Assembly: GCA_016928715.1 (NCBI GenBank)
Contig: JAFGKG010000119.1
Span: 1-41,751 of the forward strand
Length of the DNA: 41,751 nt
Direction of reading: 5' to 3'
DNA from: Chloroflexia bacterium
Lineage (GTDB): Bacteria > Chloroflexota > Chloroflexia > DTKN01
Position 1 is the stretch's first letter, and each line of letters opens with the position of its first letter. Below, piece by piece: positions 30,938-39,299 of the stretch. A program made the translations under genes and the position numbers. The notes under the pieces are model-generated. The model did not search any database and was not told the DNA's origin. It saw only the letters and a program-made list of their open reading frames with translations.

Positions 30938-32008
30938 ATGCGCAGTTGGGCAGAGATCGATCAGCGCTTGTTCCAGGGGCAGGCGGCTGTACTGACGGCG
31001 GCCGAGGCCCAAGAGTTGATCCGGGAACGCGGCCTGGAGGAGGCGGCCCGGCGGGTGGACGTGGTTGTCACGGCGACCTTTGTCCCCGCGTGCTGGGCCA
31101 TGCTCTTTTTCCGGCCCACGGCACCCAGCGTGGCGCATTGGGTAGAGCAGGCCTGGCTGGCCGGCGTCCCCCTGCTGCAGGGGTTTCAGCCCCAGGAATT
31201 CGTCCTGGAGGCCAGCGCCAGCGGGCCGCGCCAGCTCCGGCGCGGGGGCGCTCACCTGATGGAGGCCTGGTTAGCCGGGGAACGCCTCAGCCTGCGCCTG
31301 CAACTGCGGCCGGTCTCTCCCACTACGCCGGGCTCGTGGGAACATGCCCTGGGCCTGGCGGACCTGCAGCAGGCCCGCCTGCTGGTCGTGCAGCGGTCCC
31401 TTGCCCGCGGCTGCCTGGCCACGAACAGCCAGGCCGAGGCCCTGCCCAGCGAGTTGGGGATATTGCTGCCCGGGATGGGCAACGCTGCCTCCGTCTGGAT
31501 GGGCCCCTGGGAGCCGGCCGTGCTGGATCCCCACGGGCGGATCATCCGCCCCGGTCTGCCGGTGCTGCTGGCCGGCGAGGTGGGCCACGTGGTCTGGCGA
31601 CAGACCGAGACGATCGCCGTGTCCACCGATCTGTCGTTGGCCCGTCGGGAATACCTGCGCGCACTGAGTATCCCCGGTTACGCCGTCGGCCTGGCCGTCG
31701 GGGTGGCCTGGCCGATCGCCGTGCTGGACGCAGCGCTGCTGGCCCCGCTGCAGAATCCAGAAAAAGACCTGCCGGCGGACGTGCTGGACTATGGTTCAGC
31801 CCAGCGGCCCTTTCCCCGATTGGCGACGCTGTCCTATGGCCAGATACAGGGCGACACGATCGACGTCGATGGCCGGAATGTCCCCTTGACAACGCTGTCC
31901 AGCCGGAGCCGGGCCGCCCGCCTGGCCGAGGAACTCAAGCAGCGCCTGCTGCGCCGCGAGTTCCCCCCGCTGGCGCCGCCGGCCGCAGCTCCCACTGAGA
32001 CTGGCTAG
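30938..32008 (+). CDS. hcyA: Homocysteine biosynthesis protein, DUF39 family (HcyA-like)
   Basis: DUF39 proteins, with a NIL-ferredoxin partner, make homocysteine from aspartate semialdehyde and reduced sulphur without O-acyl homoserine (established for MA1821/MA1822 of Methanosarcina and for Desulfovibrio). This 356-residue protein keeps the signature VDVVVTATFVPACWA, with Cys52 at the position of the essential Cys, then QAWLAGVPLLQGF, GAHLMEAWLAGE and LLAGEVGHVVW. Some usual motif residues (CSSG, NFGHS) differ, so it is divergent. GAGGAGA precedes the start. The next gene is the expected partner, which strengthens the call. Confidence 0.82.
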   Translation: MRSWAEIDQRLFQGQAAVLTAAEAQELIRERGLEEAARRVDVVVTATFVPACWAMLFFRPTAPSVAHWVEQAWLAGVPLLQGFQPQEFVLEASASGPRQLRRGGAHLMEAWLAGERLSLRLQLRPVSPTTPGSWEHALGLADLQQARLLVVQRSLARGCLATNSQAEALPSELGILLPGMGNAASVWMGPWEPAVLDPHGRIIRPGLPVLLAGEVGHVVWRQTETIAVSTDLSLARREYLRALSIPGYAVGLAVGVAWPIAVLDAALLAPLQNPEKDLPADVLDYGSAQRPFPRLATLSYGQIQGDTIDVDGRNVPLTTLSSRSRAARLAEELKQRLLRREFPPLAPPAAAPTETG

Positions 32009-32036
32009 CCGGCCGAGTTGTAGGAGGATCCCCCCC

Positions 32037-32456
32037 ATGAGCAAAAAACCGGCCCAAAAACGCTTTCGCCTGATCTTTCCCGCTCACCTGACCGACCAGC
32101 CCATCCTCTATCAGCTCGTGCGCAATTTCGAGCTGATTCTCAATATCCGCCAGGCCCGGGTGCTGCCGGACCAAAGCGGCCAGGTGTCGGTCGAGCTGCA
32201 GGGCAGCGAGGATGAAATTGGCCGGGCCGTGGACTTTTTCCTCGAGCAGGGGATCGAGGTCGCCGAACAGGACGAGGAGTTGGGTTGGGATCCGGATGCC
32301 TGCGTCGACTGCGGCGCCTGCCTGCCGCTGTGTGCGCCCGGTGCACTCTATCGCCTGGATGCCTCCGGCCGGGTGACCCTGGATCGCTCCCGCTGTACGC
32401 TCTGTGGGCGCTGTATCGAGGTCTGTGCCTATGGCGCCGTCTGGATGGAATCATGA
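32037..32456 (+). CDS. hcyB: NIL domain - 2[4Fe-4S] ferredoxin (HcyB-like)
   Basis: This 139-residue protein has an N-terminal NIL domain (about 8-80; FRLIFPAHLTDQPILYQLVR) and a C-terminal bacterial ferredoxin domain with two complete cluster motifs, CVDCGACLPLC and CTLCGRCIEVC. It is the usual genomic and functional partner of DUF39 homocysteine synthase, supplying electrons or binding sulphide and methionine-like ligand. It starts 28 bp after hcyA with AGGAGG upstream. Its stop overlaps recO by ATGA. Confidence 0.92.
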   Translation: MSKKPAQKRFRLIFPAHLTDQPILYQLVRNFELILNIRQARVLPDQSGQVSVELQGSEDEIGRAVDFFLEQGIEVAEQDEELGWDPDACVDCGACLPLCAPGALYRLDASGRVTLDRSRCTLCGRCIEVCAYGAVWMES

Positions 32457-33244
32457 ACACGAACCGCCAACGCCTCTATAACAGTGAGGGCATTGTGATG
32501 CGCCGCTGGGATGTGGGTGAGAGCGATCGCATCCTGGCCCTCTACACCCCGGAGCGGGGCAAGCTGCGCGTCATCAGCAAGGGCGTGCGCCGTCCGGGCA
32601 GCCGCCTGGCCGGGCACGTCGAACTGCTCTGCCACAGCGCTTTTCTGATCGCCCGCGGCCGCCATCTGGATATTGTCACCCAGGCCCAGACCCTGCACGC
32701 CTTTGCCAACCTGCGCCAGAACCTGGAGCGGATCGGCTGGGCCTGCTATGCCGCCGAGTTGGTCGATCGGATGACCGTCGAAGAGGCCGCCACCGAGCCG
32801 GCCTTTCGCCTGTTCCTGGCCGTCCTGGAGCGATTGGACCGCGGCGCACCGCCCGAGATCTTGATCCGCTCCTTTGAGCTGCACCTGCTGGGCTATCTGG
32901 GCTATCGCCCCCAGCTCTTTCGCTGCGTCTCCTGCGAGCAGGAGGTGCAAGCCCGCCCACAGTTCTTTAGCGCCCTCTTGGGGGGAGTGCTCTGCCCCTC
33001 CTGCCGGGGCGCCGATCCCCAGGCCCAGTCGCTTTCCCTGGAGGCGCTCAAGATACTGCGCTACTTGCAGCGCAACAGTTTGTCCGATGCGGAGCGACTG
33101 CGCCTGGAGCCCCAGCGCGGGCGCGAACTGGAAGCGCTGCTGCATCCCTATATCCGCATCATCCTGGAGCAAGAGATGAACGCGCCCTCGTTTCTGGGCC
33201 TGCTGCGGCGGGAGTCCGCCCGCCAGAAAGGAAAAGCCCCATGA
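32453..33244 (+). CDS. recO: DNA repair protein RecO
   Basis: RecO loads RecA at gaps and anneals single strands in the RecFOR pathway. It has 263 residues: an N-terminal OB fold (SEGIVMRRWDVGESDRILALYTPERGKLRVISKGVRR), a helical domain and a zinc finger with CVSC and CPSC pairs (FRCVSCEQEV, GVLCPSCRG). The start at 32453 overlaps the hcyB stop (ATGA). The stop overlaps the next start in the same way. Confidence 0.94.
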   Translation: MNTNRQRLYNSEGIVMRRWDVGESDRILALYTPERGKLRVISKGVRRPGSRLAGHVELLCHSAFLIARGRHLDIVTQAQTLHAFANLRQNLERIGWACYAAELVDRMTVEEAATEPAFRLFLAVLERLDRGAPPEILIRSFELHLLGYLGYRPQLFRCVSCEQEVQARPQFFSALLGGVLCPSCRGADPQAQSLSLEALKILRYLQRNSLSDAERLRLEPQRGRELEALLHPYIRIILEQEMNAPSFLGLLRRESARQKGKAP

Positions 33245-34119
33245 GCATGCACTTGTCTGAACAGATTCAGGCCTCCGTGGCCGCCATCCGCCAATACAGC
33301 GATACAGAGCCCCTCGTCGGATTGATTTTGGGATCGGGCCTGGGTACATTGGTCGAGTCCATCGAGGGGGGCGTCGCCGTTCCCTACGATCAGATTCCCC
33401 ACATGGCCCCCTCTACCGTGCTGGGGCACCAGGGCCAATTTATCCTGGGCCGCCTGGCGGACCTGCCGGTCGTGGCGATGCAGGGCCGCCTGCATTTTTA
33501 CGAGGGCTACAGCATGGGCCAGACGACCTTCCCGGTCCGCGTGATGCGGGCCTTGGGCTGCCAGGTCCTGATCGTGACCAACGCCGCCGGCGGCATCCAC
33601 CCGGACTATCAGGTGGGCGACGTGATGCGCATTGTCGACCATGTCAACCTGCTGGGCATGGCCGGGAACAACCCCCTCTATGGACCCAACGATCCCGCGC
33701 TCGGTCCGCGCTTTGTCGAGTTGGGCGAGGCCTACGACCTGGAATTGGGGGCGCTGGCCGACGAGGTCGCCGGGGAACTGGACCTATCCCTGCAGCACGG
33801 CATCTATGCCCAGCTCAGCGGTCCCTCGTTCGAGACGCCGGCCGAGATACGCTTTCTGCGCCTGATCGGGGCCGACGCGGTGGGCATGTCCACCGCCGCC
33901 GAGGTGGTTGTGGCCCGGCACGGTGGCATGCGTGTCCTGGGCTTTTCGCACATCAGCAACGTCGCCCTGGGCGAGCCGCCCCGGGCGCCGGCGGAGCCCC
34001 AGCCTGCTTTGGCAGCCGCCGATCCCCACCATGAAGTGTTGGAGGCCGGCCGGCGGGCCATCCCCCACCTGGAGGCCCTGATCCGGGGTGTGCTGCAGCG
34101 CCTGCCGGAGGTCTTGTAG
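33241..34119 (+). CDS. punA: Purine nucleoside phosphorylase (trimeric type)
   Basis: This enzyme cleaves inosine or guanosine with phosphate to the base and ribose-1-phosphate. It has 292 residues and the class motifs LILGSGLG, MQGRLHFYEGY, NAAGGIHPDYQVGD, SGPSFETPAEIR and GMSTAAEVVVARH, with base-contacting Asn in SHISNVALG. The last is usually SNMAAG, a minor difference. It overlaps recO by ATGA and is followed by RpiB, which handles ribose phosphate, giving a salvage theme that also involves add. MTA phosphorylase activity is a less likely alternative. Confidence 0.93.
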   Translation: MSMHLSEQIQASVAAIRQYSDTEPLVGLILGSGLGTLVESIEGGVAVPYDQIPHMAPSTVLGHQGQFILGRLADLPVVAMQGRLHFYEGYSMGQTTFPVRVMRALGCQVLIVTNAAGGIHPDYQVGDVMRIVDHVNLLGMAGNNPLYGPNDPALGPRFVELGEAYDLELGALADEVAGELDLSLQHGIYAQLSGPSFETPAEIRFLRLIGADAVGMSTAAEVVVARHGGMRVLGFSHISNVALGEPPRAPAEPQPALAAADPHHEVLEAGRRAIPHLEALIRGVLQRLPEVL

Positions 34120-34139
34120 GCCACAGAAAAAAGGAGCGC

Positions 34140-34586
34140 ATGATGCAGATTGCCATGGCCGCCGACCACGGCGGATTTGTCCTGAAAGAGACGCTCAAGG
34201 CCTTTCTGAAAGAACTGGGTCACGAGGTGGTCGACTTTGGCGCCTACCGCCAGGAGCCCTGCGACTATCCGGATTTTGCCATCCCCGCCGCCCGGGCTGT
34301 GGCCGACGGCGAATGCGAGCGGGGCGTTTTTTGCTGCGGCACGGGCCTGGGCGTGATGCTGGCCGCTAACAAGGTGCCGGGGATCCGCGCCGTGCGCTGC
34401 CACGAGGGCTATTCCGCCCGCATGAGCCGCCGGCACAACGACGCCAACGTGCTCTGCCTGGGCGGGCGAGTCGTCGGCGACGAGCTGGCCAGGGAGGTCG
34501 TCCAGGTTTGGCTGCGGGCCGAATTTGACGGCGGCCGGCACAGCCGGCGGGTACAGAAATTCATGGAATTGGAGAAAAGCGCATGA
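34140..34586 (+). CDS. rpiB: Ribose-5-phosphate isomerase B / RpiB-LacAB family
   Basis: This enzyme interconverts ribose-5-phosphate and ribulose-5-phosphate. It has 148 residues: AADHGGFVLKE at the N-terminus, catalytic-site GVFCCGTGLGV with the conserved Cys before GTG, and RRHNDANVLCLGGR. Start ATG 34140 or 34143 (adjacent codons, AAGGAG just upstream). The stop overlaps the next gene by ATGA. It may process ribose from nucleoside breakdown by the upstream phosphorylase; an allose- or galactose-6-phosphate isomerase role is less likely. Confidence 0.92.
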   Translation: MMQIAMAADHGGFVLKETLKAFLKELGHEVVDFGAYRQEPCDYPDFAIPAARAVADGECERGVFCCGTGLGVMLAANKVPGIRAVRCHEGYSARMSRRHNDANVLCLGGRVVGDELAREVVQVWLRAEFDGGRHSRRVQKFMELEKSA

Positions 34587-35533
34587 ACCCAACAGGGGAT
34601 TTGGCCGCCGCCTATGGCGGCAGCGGCTGGTCGCCCCGGCGGGCCTCGCTGGAGGAAGAGCTGGGTACGCTTTGGGGGGATTGGGGCGTGACCAACGAGT
34701 GGGATCCCCTGGAGGCGGTGCTGCTGCATCATCCCGGCCCCGAGATCGACCAGTTGGCCCAGGCCGACGAGGCGCTGATGCTGGAGGAACTGGAGCCGGC
34801 CCGCCTGCGCGCCGAGCACCAGGCCCTGATCGAAACCTACCGCCAGATCGGGGTGGAGGTGGTCCTGGTCGCCCCCGCGCATACGCCTCCGCCCAACACC
34901 ATGTTCTGCCGGGACCTCTTTTTCATGACGCCCCAGGGCGCCGTGCTGGCCCGGCCGGCCTCCACGGTGCGGGCCGGGGAGGAACGCCTGGTGGCCCAAC
35001 GACTGGCCGCCCTGGGCGTGCCCATCCTGCTCAGCGTGCACGGGCAGGGCGTCTTTGAGGGCGCCGATGCGCTCTGGTTGAGCCGGGACACCGTCCTGCT
35101 CTCCGAGGGACTGCGCACCAATGGGCCCGGGGCCGACCAGGTCGAGGCGCTGTTGGGCGGCCTGGGCGTGCGGACGGTGCGGGTGGACCTGCCCTACGGG
35201 ACGATGCACCTGCTGGGCATGGTCAACCTGGCCGGACCCGACCTGGCCGTGGCCTGGCCCGGCCGGCTCGCCTACCGGGCCGTGCAGGAACTGCGAGCGC
35301 AGGGCTACCGGGTGCTCTTTCTTCCGGACCAGCAGGAGGCCCTCCAACAGATGGCCCTGAACTTTGTCTGTCTGCGGCCCTACCACATCCTGATGCCGGC
35401 CGACTGCCCCCGTACCCAGGCCTTTTACGAGGCCCACGGCATCACCTGCCATACGCTGGACATCCCCCACCTGCGCCGCGCGGCCGGGGGGATGGGCTGC
35501 CTGACGGGCATCATGCGCCGTCGGCCGTCCTAG
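34583..35533 (+). CDS. Amidinotransferase/deiminase-superfamily enzyme (DDAH or arginine deiminase-like)
   Basis: This 316-residue protein is of the guanidino-group-modifying superfamily. N-terminal WDPLEAVLLHHPGPEI matches the family opening. Candidate catalytic residues are the His in GTMHLLGMVNL and the Cys in GGMGCLTGIMRR near the C-terminus; acidic partners lie in MFCRDLFFM and EGADALWL. It could hydrolyse methylated arginines, arginine or citrulline-type compounds, or transfer an amidino group; the sequence alone does not decide. It is coupled to rpiB (ATGA) and ends the operon started at hcyA. Confidence 0.85.
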   Translation: MNPTGDLAAAYGGSGWSPRRASLEEELGTLWGDWGVTNEWDPLEAVLLHHPGPEIDQLAQADEALMLEELEPARLRAEHQALIETYRQIGVEVVLVAPAHTPPPNTMFCRDLFFMTPQGAVLARPASTVRAGEERLVAQRLAALGVPILLSVHGQGVFEGADALWLSRDTVLLSEGLRTNGPGADQVEALLGGLGVRTVRVDLPYGTMHLLGMVNLAGPDLAVAWPGRLAYRAVQELRAQGYRVLFLPDQQEALQQMALNFVCLRPYHILMPADCPRTQAFYEAHGITCHTLDIPHLRRAAGGMGCLTGIMRRRPS

Positions 35534-35572
35534 AACCGTCCCAGTTCTGTCACAAAGCTGCCGCATAACGGC

Positions 35573-35601
35573 TTGACGGCCCCTGCCCGATCTGCTAAGA
35601 T
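35573..35601 (+). promoter_or_regulatory. Sigma-70 type promoter of the response regulator-kinase operon
   Basis: TTGACG (35573-35578), 17-bp spacer, TAAGAT (35596-35601). A perfect 10-bp stem GAGCGGGCGG/CCGCCCGCTC (35606-35615, 35626-35635) would form at the very 5' end of the message. Confidence 0.6.
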
Positions 35602-35635
35602 GAAAGAGCGGGCGGACCCCCGTGCCCGCCCGCTC

Positions 35636-35767
35636 GGATAGGGGCAGCCACGGCGGGTTGCACCTACAACCGACGCAGCGCAGCCGAGGCGGCCACCCCA
35701 AAGGACGAAAATGTAGGGGCAGCCCTTGTGGCTGCCCGGTCGGATACAAAGCTATTTACGGAACAGG
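35636..35767. repeat. Dispersed palindromic repeat, two copies C' and C
   Basis: C' begins GGATAGGGGCAGCCACGG (35636-35653) and ends in CACCTACAA, aligning with copy A but with the stem broken. C carries GGGCAGCC/GGCTGCCC (35717-35724, 35730-35737), then GGTCGGATACAAAGC and the tail CTATTTACGGAACAGG (35751-35766), ending 7 bp before the response-regulator start. Confidence 0.75.
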
Positions 35768-35773
35768 AAAACC

Positions 35774-36463
35774 ATGACCGCCAAGATCCTGGTCGTCGAC
35801 GACGAACCCCCCATCGTGGAGGTCGTTTCCTACAACCTGAAGCGCAACCACTACCAGGTCCTGGTCGCCTACGATGGCGAGCGGGCCCTGGAACTGGCCC
35901 GCCAGGAACGACCCGACCTCATCATCCTCGACCTCATGCTGCCCAAGCTGGACGGCCTGGAGGTCTGCCGGGCCCTGCGCCGGGAGTGGGACGTGCCCAT
36001 CATCATGCTCACGGCCCGCGACGCCGAGGTCGACCGGGTGGTGGGATTGGAGTTGGGCGCCGACGATTACGTGCTCAAGCCCTTCAGCGTGCGCGAGCTG
36101 ATGGCCCGGGTGCGCAACGTCCTGCGCCGGACCGCCGGACCGCCGGCCGAAGAGGCGGCCGAGACCCTGCAGCGGGGTCCGCTCCTGGTCGACGCCGCCG
36201 GCCGCGAGGCTTTCCTGGAGGCCCAGCCCCTCGACTTGAGCGCCCTGGAGTTCGACCTGCTGCACGTCCTGGCTCAAGGGGCCGGCCGCGTGTTCAGCCG
36301 GGAGCAGTTGCTCGACGCGGTCTGGGGCTATGACTACTATGGCGACCTGCGCGTGGTGGACGCTGCGGTCAAGCGGCTGCGGGCCAAGCTGCGCCAGGTC
36401 GATCCGGCGCTCGAAATCATCGCCACGATGCGCGGGGTGGGCTACAAGTTAGTGCTGGATTGA
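35774..36463 (+). CDS. OmpR/PhoB-family response regulator
   Basis: This 229-residue regulator has an N-terminal receiver (acidic pair Asp9-Asp10, phospho-acceptor Asp53 in ILDLMLPKLDG, Thr in MLTARD, Lys in VLKPF) and a C-terminal winged-helix DNA-binding domain (about 130-228; LSALEFDLLHVLAQ, VFSREQLLDAVWGYDYYGDLR, VDAAVKRLRAKL). It probably activates or represses genes in response to the kinase encoded 12 bp downstream. Target genes are unknown; nothing nearby points to phosphate control specifically. The start has AGGAAA upstream; an upstream in-frame ATG at 35726 lies in repeat DNA. Confidence 0.95.
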   Translation: MTAKILVVDDEPPIVEVVSYNLKRNHYQVLVAYDGERALELARQERPDLIILDLMLPKLDGLEVCRALRREWDVPIIMLTARDAEVDRVVGLELGADDYVLKPFSVRELMARVRNVLRRTAGPPAEEAAETLQRGPLLVDAAGREAFLEAQPLDLSALEFDLLHVLAQGAGRVFSREQLLDAVWGYDYYGDLRVVDAAVKRLRAKLRQVDPALEIIATMRGVGYKLVLD

Positions 36464-36475
36464 ACGGAGGAACGC

Positions 36476-38011
36476 ATGCAGCGCCTGTTCTCGACCATTC
36501 GAGGCCGTTTGACCATCAGCCACCTGGCGTTGGTGGTGGTGGCCATGGGCCTGGCCGGCGCCCTGCTTTTCTCCCTGCTGCGGGGCTATTTCCTGCAGGC
36601 GCTGGAGGATAGCCTGGTGGCCCAGGCCCGCATCACGGCCCAGGCGCTGCTGCCGGGCGCGGTGGCCCTGGGGCCGGCCGGGGAGGGGCAGGACCCCGCC
36701 TACAACACGGTCAATACCATCCAGCAGCAGGACAATATTACCGTGCAGACCCAGAACCTGGTCCCGGGGGTCTCTCTGGAGGATCTCGACCTGGCCCTGC
36801 TGGCCGAGAGTTCGGTCCAACTCAGCGCCCAGCTCCAGACGCGCATCCGCATCCTCGACGTCGGGGGGCGGGTGCTGATCGACTCGGCCCAGGAGCAGCA
36901 GGGCGCGGACCTGGCTGGCGACGCGCTGGTGCAGCAGGCCCTGCGCGGCCAGTACGCCAGCCGGGTCGGGCGGGAGGAGCCCGCCGCGATGCACGTCGCC
37001 GTGCCGGTGCTGCTGGAGGGCCGGCCGGCCGGCGTGGTCTATCTCAGCCAGCCGCTGGGGGACGTCAACGCCGTGCTGGGCGATCTGCGCAGCTTTTGGC
37101 TGCTTTCCAGCGGCCTGATTCTCCTGCTCTCCGTGGGGGCCGGCCTGCTGCTCTCGCGGACGTTCTCCCGGCCCCTGGGCCGGCTCACAGCCGCGGCCGC
37201 GGCGGTGTCCCAGGGCGATCTGGAAGCCCAGGTGCCGGTGCGCTCCGCCGACGAGTTGGGCCGGCTCAGCGCCGCCTTTAACCAAATGACCGCTCGCCTG
37301 CGCGCGGCCCACCGCATGCAGGTCGATTTTGTGGCCAACGTCTCCCACGAGCTGCGCACCCCGCTCAGTTCGATCAAGGGCCTGCTAGAGACCCTGCGCG
37401 GCGGCGCCGTGGACGATCCCCAGGTGCGCGATCCCTTCCTGGAGACGGCCGATCGCGAGACCGACCGGCTCATCCGCCTGGTCAACGACCTGCTGCTGCT
37501 CTCGCGGGTGGACTCGGCGGCCCTGGAGCTGCGCCGTCGGCCGGTGGACCTGGCCGGCCTGGTCCAGGCCGCCTGGCGGCGCCTGGCCCAGCGCGCCCAG
37601 GAAAAGGGCGCCTCCCTCTTGCTCCAGACCGCCCCGGAGCTGCCCCCGGCCTGGGGTGATCCCGACCGGCTGCTGCAGGTGCTGGTCAACCTGCTGGACA
37701 ACGCGCTCAAGTACTCCCCCCCGGATAGTGCAGTGACCGTTCGCATTGGGGAGGAACCCGACGGACTGCTGCGGCTCCAGGTGGAGGACAGGGGCTGCGG
37801 CATCCCGGAGGAAGCCCTGCAGCACATCGGGGAACGTTTCTACCGGGTGGAGCGGGACCGCTCCCGCGGTGAGGGCGGCAGCGGCCTGGGGTTGGCCATC
37901 GCCCGCAGCCTGGTACAGGCCCACGGCGGCCGGCTGTGGCTGCAGAGCAGCGAGGGCGTGGGCACGACCGTCTCGCTGACCCTGCCGCCGGAACCGCAGG
38001 ATGGGACGTAG
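36476..38011 (+). CDS. Membrane sensor histidine kinase (PhoR/WalK-like)
   Basis: This 511-residue kinase has transmembrane helix 1 (about 14-38), an extracytoplasmic sensor of about 165 residues, helix 2 (about 206-228), a HAMP domain (SRPLGRLTAAAAAVSQGDL), a HisKA dimerisation domain with phospho-accepting His291 in FVANVSHELRTPLSSIKG, and a HATPase_c domain (N box VNLLDNALKYSP, G boxes VEDRGCGIP and GEGGSGLGLAIA). GGAGGAA is upstream of ATG 36476. It pairs with the preceding regulator. The stop lies inside a short GTAGGGG palindrome. Confidence 0.95.
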   Translation: MQRLFSTIRGRLTISHLALVVVAMGLAGALLFSLLRGYFLQALEDSLVAQARITAQALLPGAVALGPAGEGQDPAYNTVNTIQQQDNITVQTQNLVPGVSLEDLDLALLAESSVQLSAQLQTRIRILDVGGRVLIDSAQEQQGADLAGDALVQQALRGQYASRVGREEPAAMHVAVPVLLEGRPAGVVYLSQPLGDVNAVLGDLRSFWLLSSGLILLLSVGAGLLLSRTFSRPLGRLTAAAAAVSQGDLEAQVPVRSADELGRLSAAFNQMTARLRAAHRMQVDFVANVSHELRTPLSSIKGLLETLRGGAVDDPQVRDPFLETADRETDRLIRLVNDLLLLSRVDSAALELRRRPVDLAGLVQAAWRRLAQRAQEKGASLLLQTAPELPPAWGDPDRLLQVLVNLLDNALKYSPPDSAVTVRIGEEPDGLLRLQVEDRGCGIPEEALQHIGERFYRVERDRSRGEGGSGLGLAIARSLVQAHGGRLWLQSSEGVGTTVSLTLPPEPQDGT

Positions 38012-38024
38012 GGGTTGCCCCTAC
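38008..38024. terminator. GTAGGGG hairpin at the kinase stop
   Basis: GTAGGGG-TTG-CCCCTAC, a perfect 7-bp stem, followed by TTGCTTGTTT, which is moderately T-rich. It may be a terminator, and it shares the core of the dispersed repeat family. Confidence 0.5.
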
Positions 38025-38053
38025 TTGCTTGTTTGCCCCCTCTTTGGTAAAAT
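38025..38053 (+). promoter_or_regulatory. Promoter of the receiver-kinase hybrid gene
   Basis: TTGCTT (38025-38030), 17-bp spacer, TAAAAT (38048-38053) with a TGG extended -10. Leader about 90 bases. Confidence 0.55.
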
Positions 38054-38150
38054 GGGCCATAGATTTACCTTTCCGGTCCTCTCCGGCATCTCGCAACCTG
38101 GAAAGCCAAGATCTCTGGCCTGCGCCGAGCCCTACCATCGGAGTGCTTTC

Positions 38151-39278
38151 ATGGACATTCAGCCGGCCCATATCCTGGTCGTTGACGACAACGAGATGAA
38201 CCGCAATCTGCTGCTGCGGCGGCTGCGACCCCAGGGATACCATGTCTCCGTCGCCGAGGATGGCCGGCAGGCTCTGGACATGCTGCGGGAACAGTCCTTT
38301 GACCTGATGCTGCTGGACATCATGATGCCCGGAATGAATGGCTACCAGGTGCTGGAAGAGGTCAAGGCCGACCCCGTGCTGCGCCATGTCCCCGTGATCG
38401 TGATCTCGGCCATCGACGAGCTGGAGAGCGTCGTCCGCTGCATCGAACTGGGCGCCGAGGATTATTTACCCAAGCCCTTCAACAAGGTGCTGTTGCGGGC
38501 CCGCATCGGCAACTCGTTGGCCAAAAAGCGCCTGCACGACCAGGAACGGGCCGCCCGAGAGGCCCTGGAGGCGGCCCACCAGACCAAGAACCGCTTTATC
38601 TCGATCATTGCCCACGAGTTCCGCAACTTTGTCACCCCCATCGACGGCTATCTCGAACTGTTGCGGGGGGGGCTGGCCGGCGAGATCAACGAGGATCAGG
38701 CCGAATTTCTGCAGGTCATCTGGGCCAACGTGCAGCGCATCAAGACGCTGCTGTTGGACCTGGACGACGTTCCCCGCATCGCCTCCGGAGAGCTGCAACT
38801 GCAACTGGAGGATGTTGCCCTGCAGGAGGTGCTCTCGGAGGTCACCACCGCTATGGGCAAAAGGTTCGAGGCCAAGCAGCAGAACCTGCGGGTCGACCTG
38901 CCGCGCTGCCTTCCCAGTGTCCGCGCCGACCGCACCCGCCTGGTGCAGGTGCTGACCAACCTGTTGAGCAATGCCCACAAGTACACACCTGAGGGGGGGG
39001 GCATCCGCGTCTGGGCGGAACGACTGGGCGAGGAACCGGGCGCACTGCACGTAGCAGTGCAGGACAGCGGTATTGGGATCGCTCCGGAGGAACAGGACCG
39101 TGTTTTCCTCGAATTCTTTCGTTCTACGGACGAAAAGGTGCGCGAAACGCCGGGCGTCGGCCTGGGCCTGAACATCACCCGGCGCCTGGTCGAGATGCAG
39201 GACGGAACGATCTGGTTCGAGAGCGAGTTCCGCAGGGGGACGACCTTCCACTTTACCCTGCCCTTGGCAGAGGGGTAG
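38151..39278 (+). CDS. Receiver - histidine kinase hybrid
   Basis: This 375-residue soluble protein has the order receiver (1-125; acidic Asp12-Asp13, phospho-acceptor Asp56 in LLDIMMPGMNG, Lys in YLPKPFN), HisKA-like helices with His155 in FISIIAHEFRNFVTPIDGY, and HATPase_c (NLLSNAHKYTPEGGG, VQDSGIGIAPEEQDRVF, GVGLGLNITRRLVEM). The H-box is unusual: HEFRNFVTP instead of HELRTPLTP. No membrane segment is seen, so it is probably an intermediate in a phosphorelay. GGAG lies 8 bases before ATG 38151. It has its own candidate promoter, separate from the upstream pair. Confidence 0.93.
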   Translation: MDIQPAHILVVDDNEMNRNLLLRRLRPQGYHVSVAEDGRQALDMLREQSFDLMLLDIMMPGMNGYQVLEEVKADPVLRHVPVIVISAIDELESVVRCIELGAEDYLPKPFNKVLLRARIGNSLAKKRLHDQERAAREALEAAHQTKNRFISIIAHEFRNFVTPIDGYLELLRGGLAGEINEDQAEFLQVIWANVQRIKTLLLDLDDVPRIASGELQLQLEDVALQEVLSEVTTAMGKRFEAKQQNLRVDLPRCLPSVRADRTRLVQVLTNLLSNAHKYTPEGGGIRVWAERLGEEPGALHVAVQDSGIGIAPEEQDRVFLEFFRSTDEKVRETPGVGLGLNITRRLVEMQDGTIWFESEFRRGTTFHFTLPLAEG

Positions 39279-39299
39279 GGGGGGGAGGAGACCACCGAG

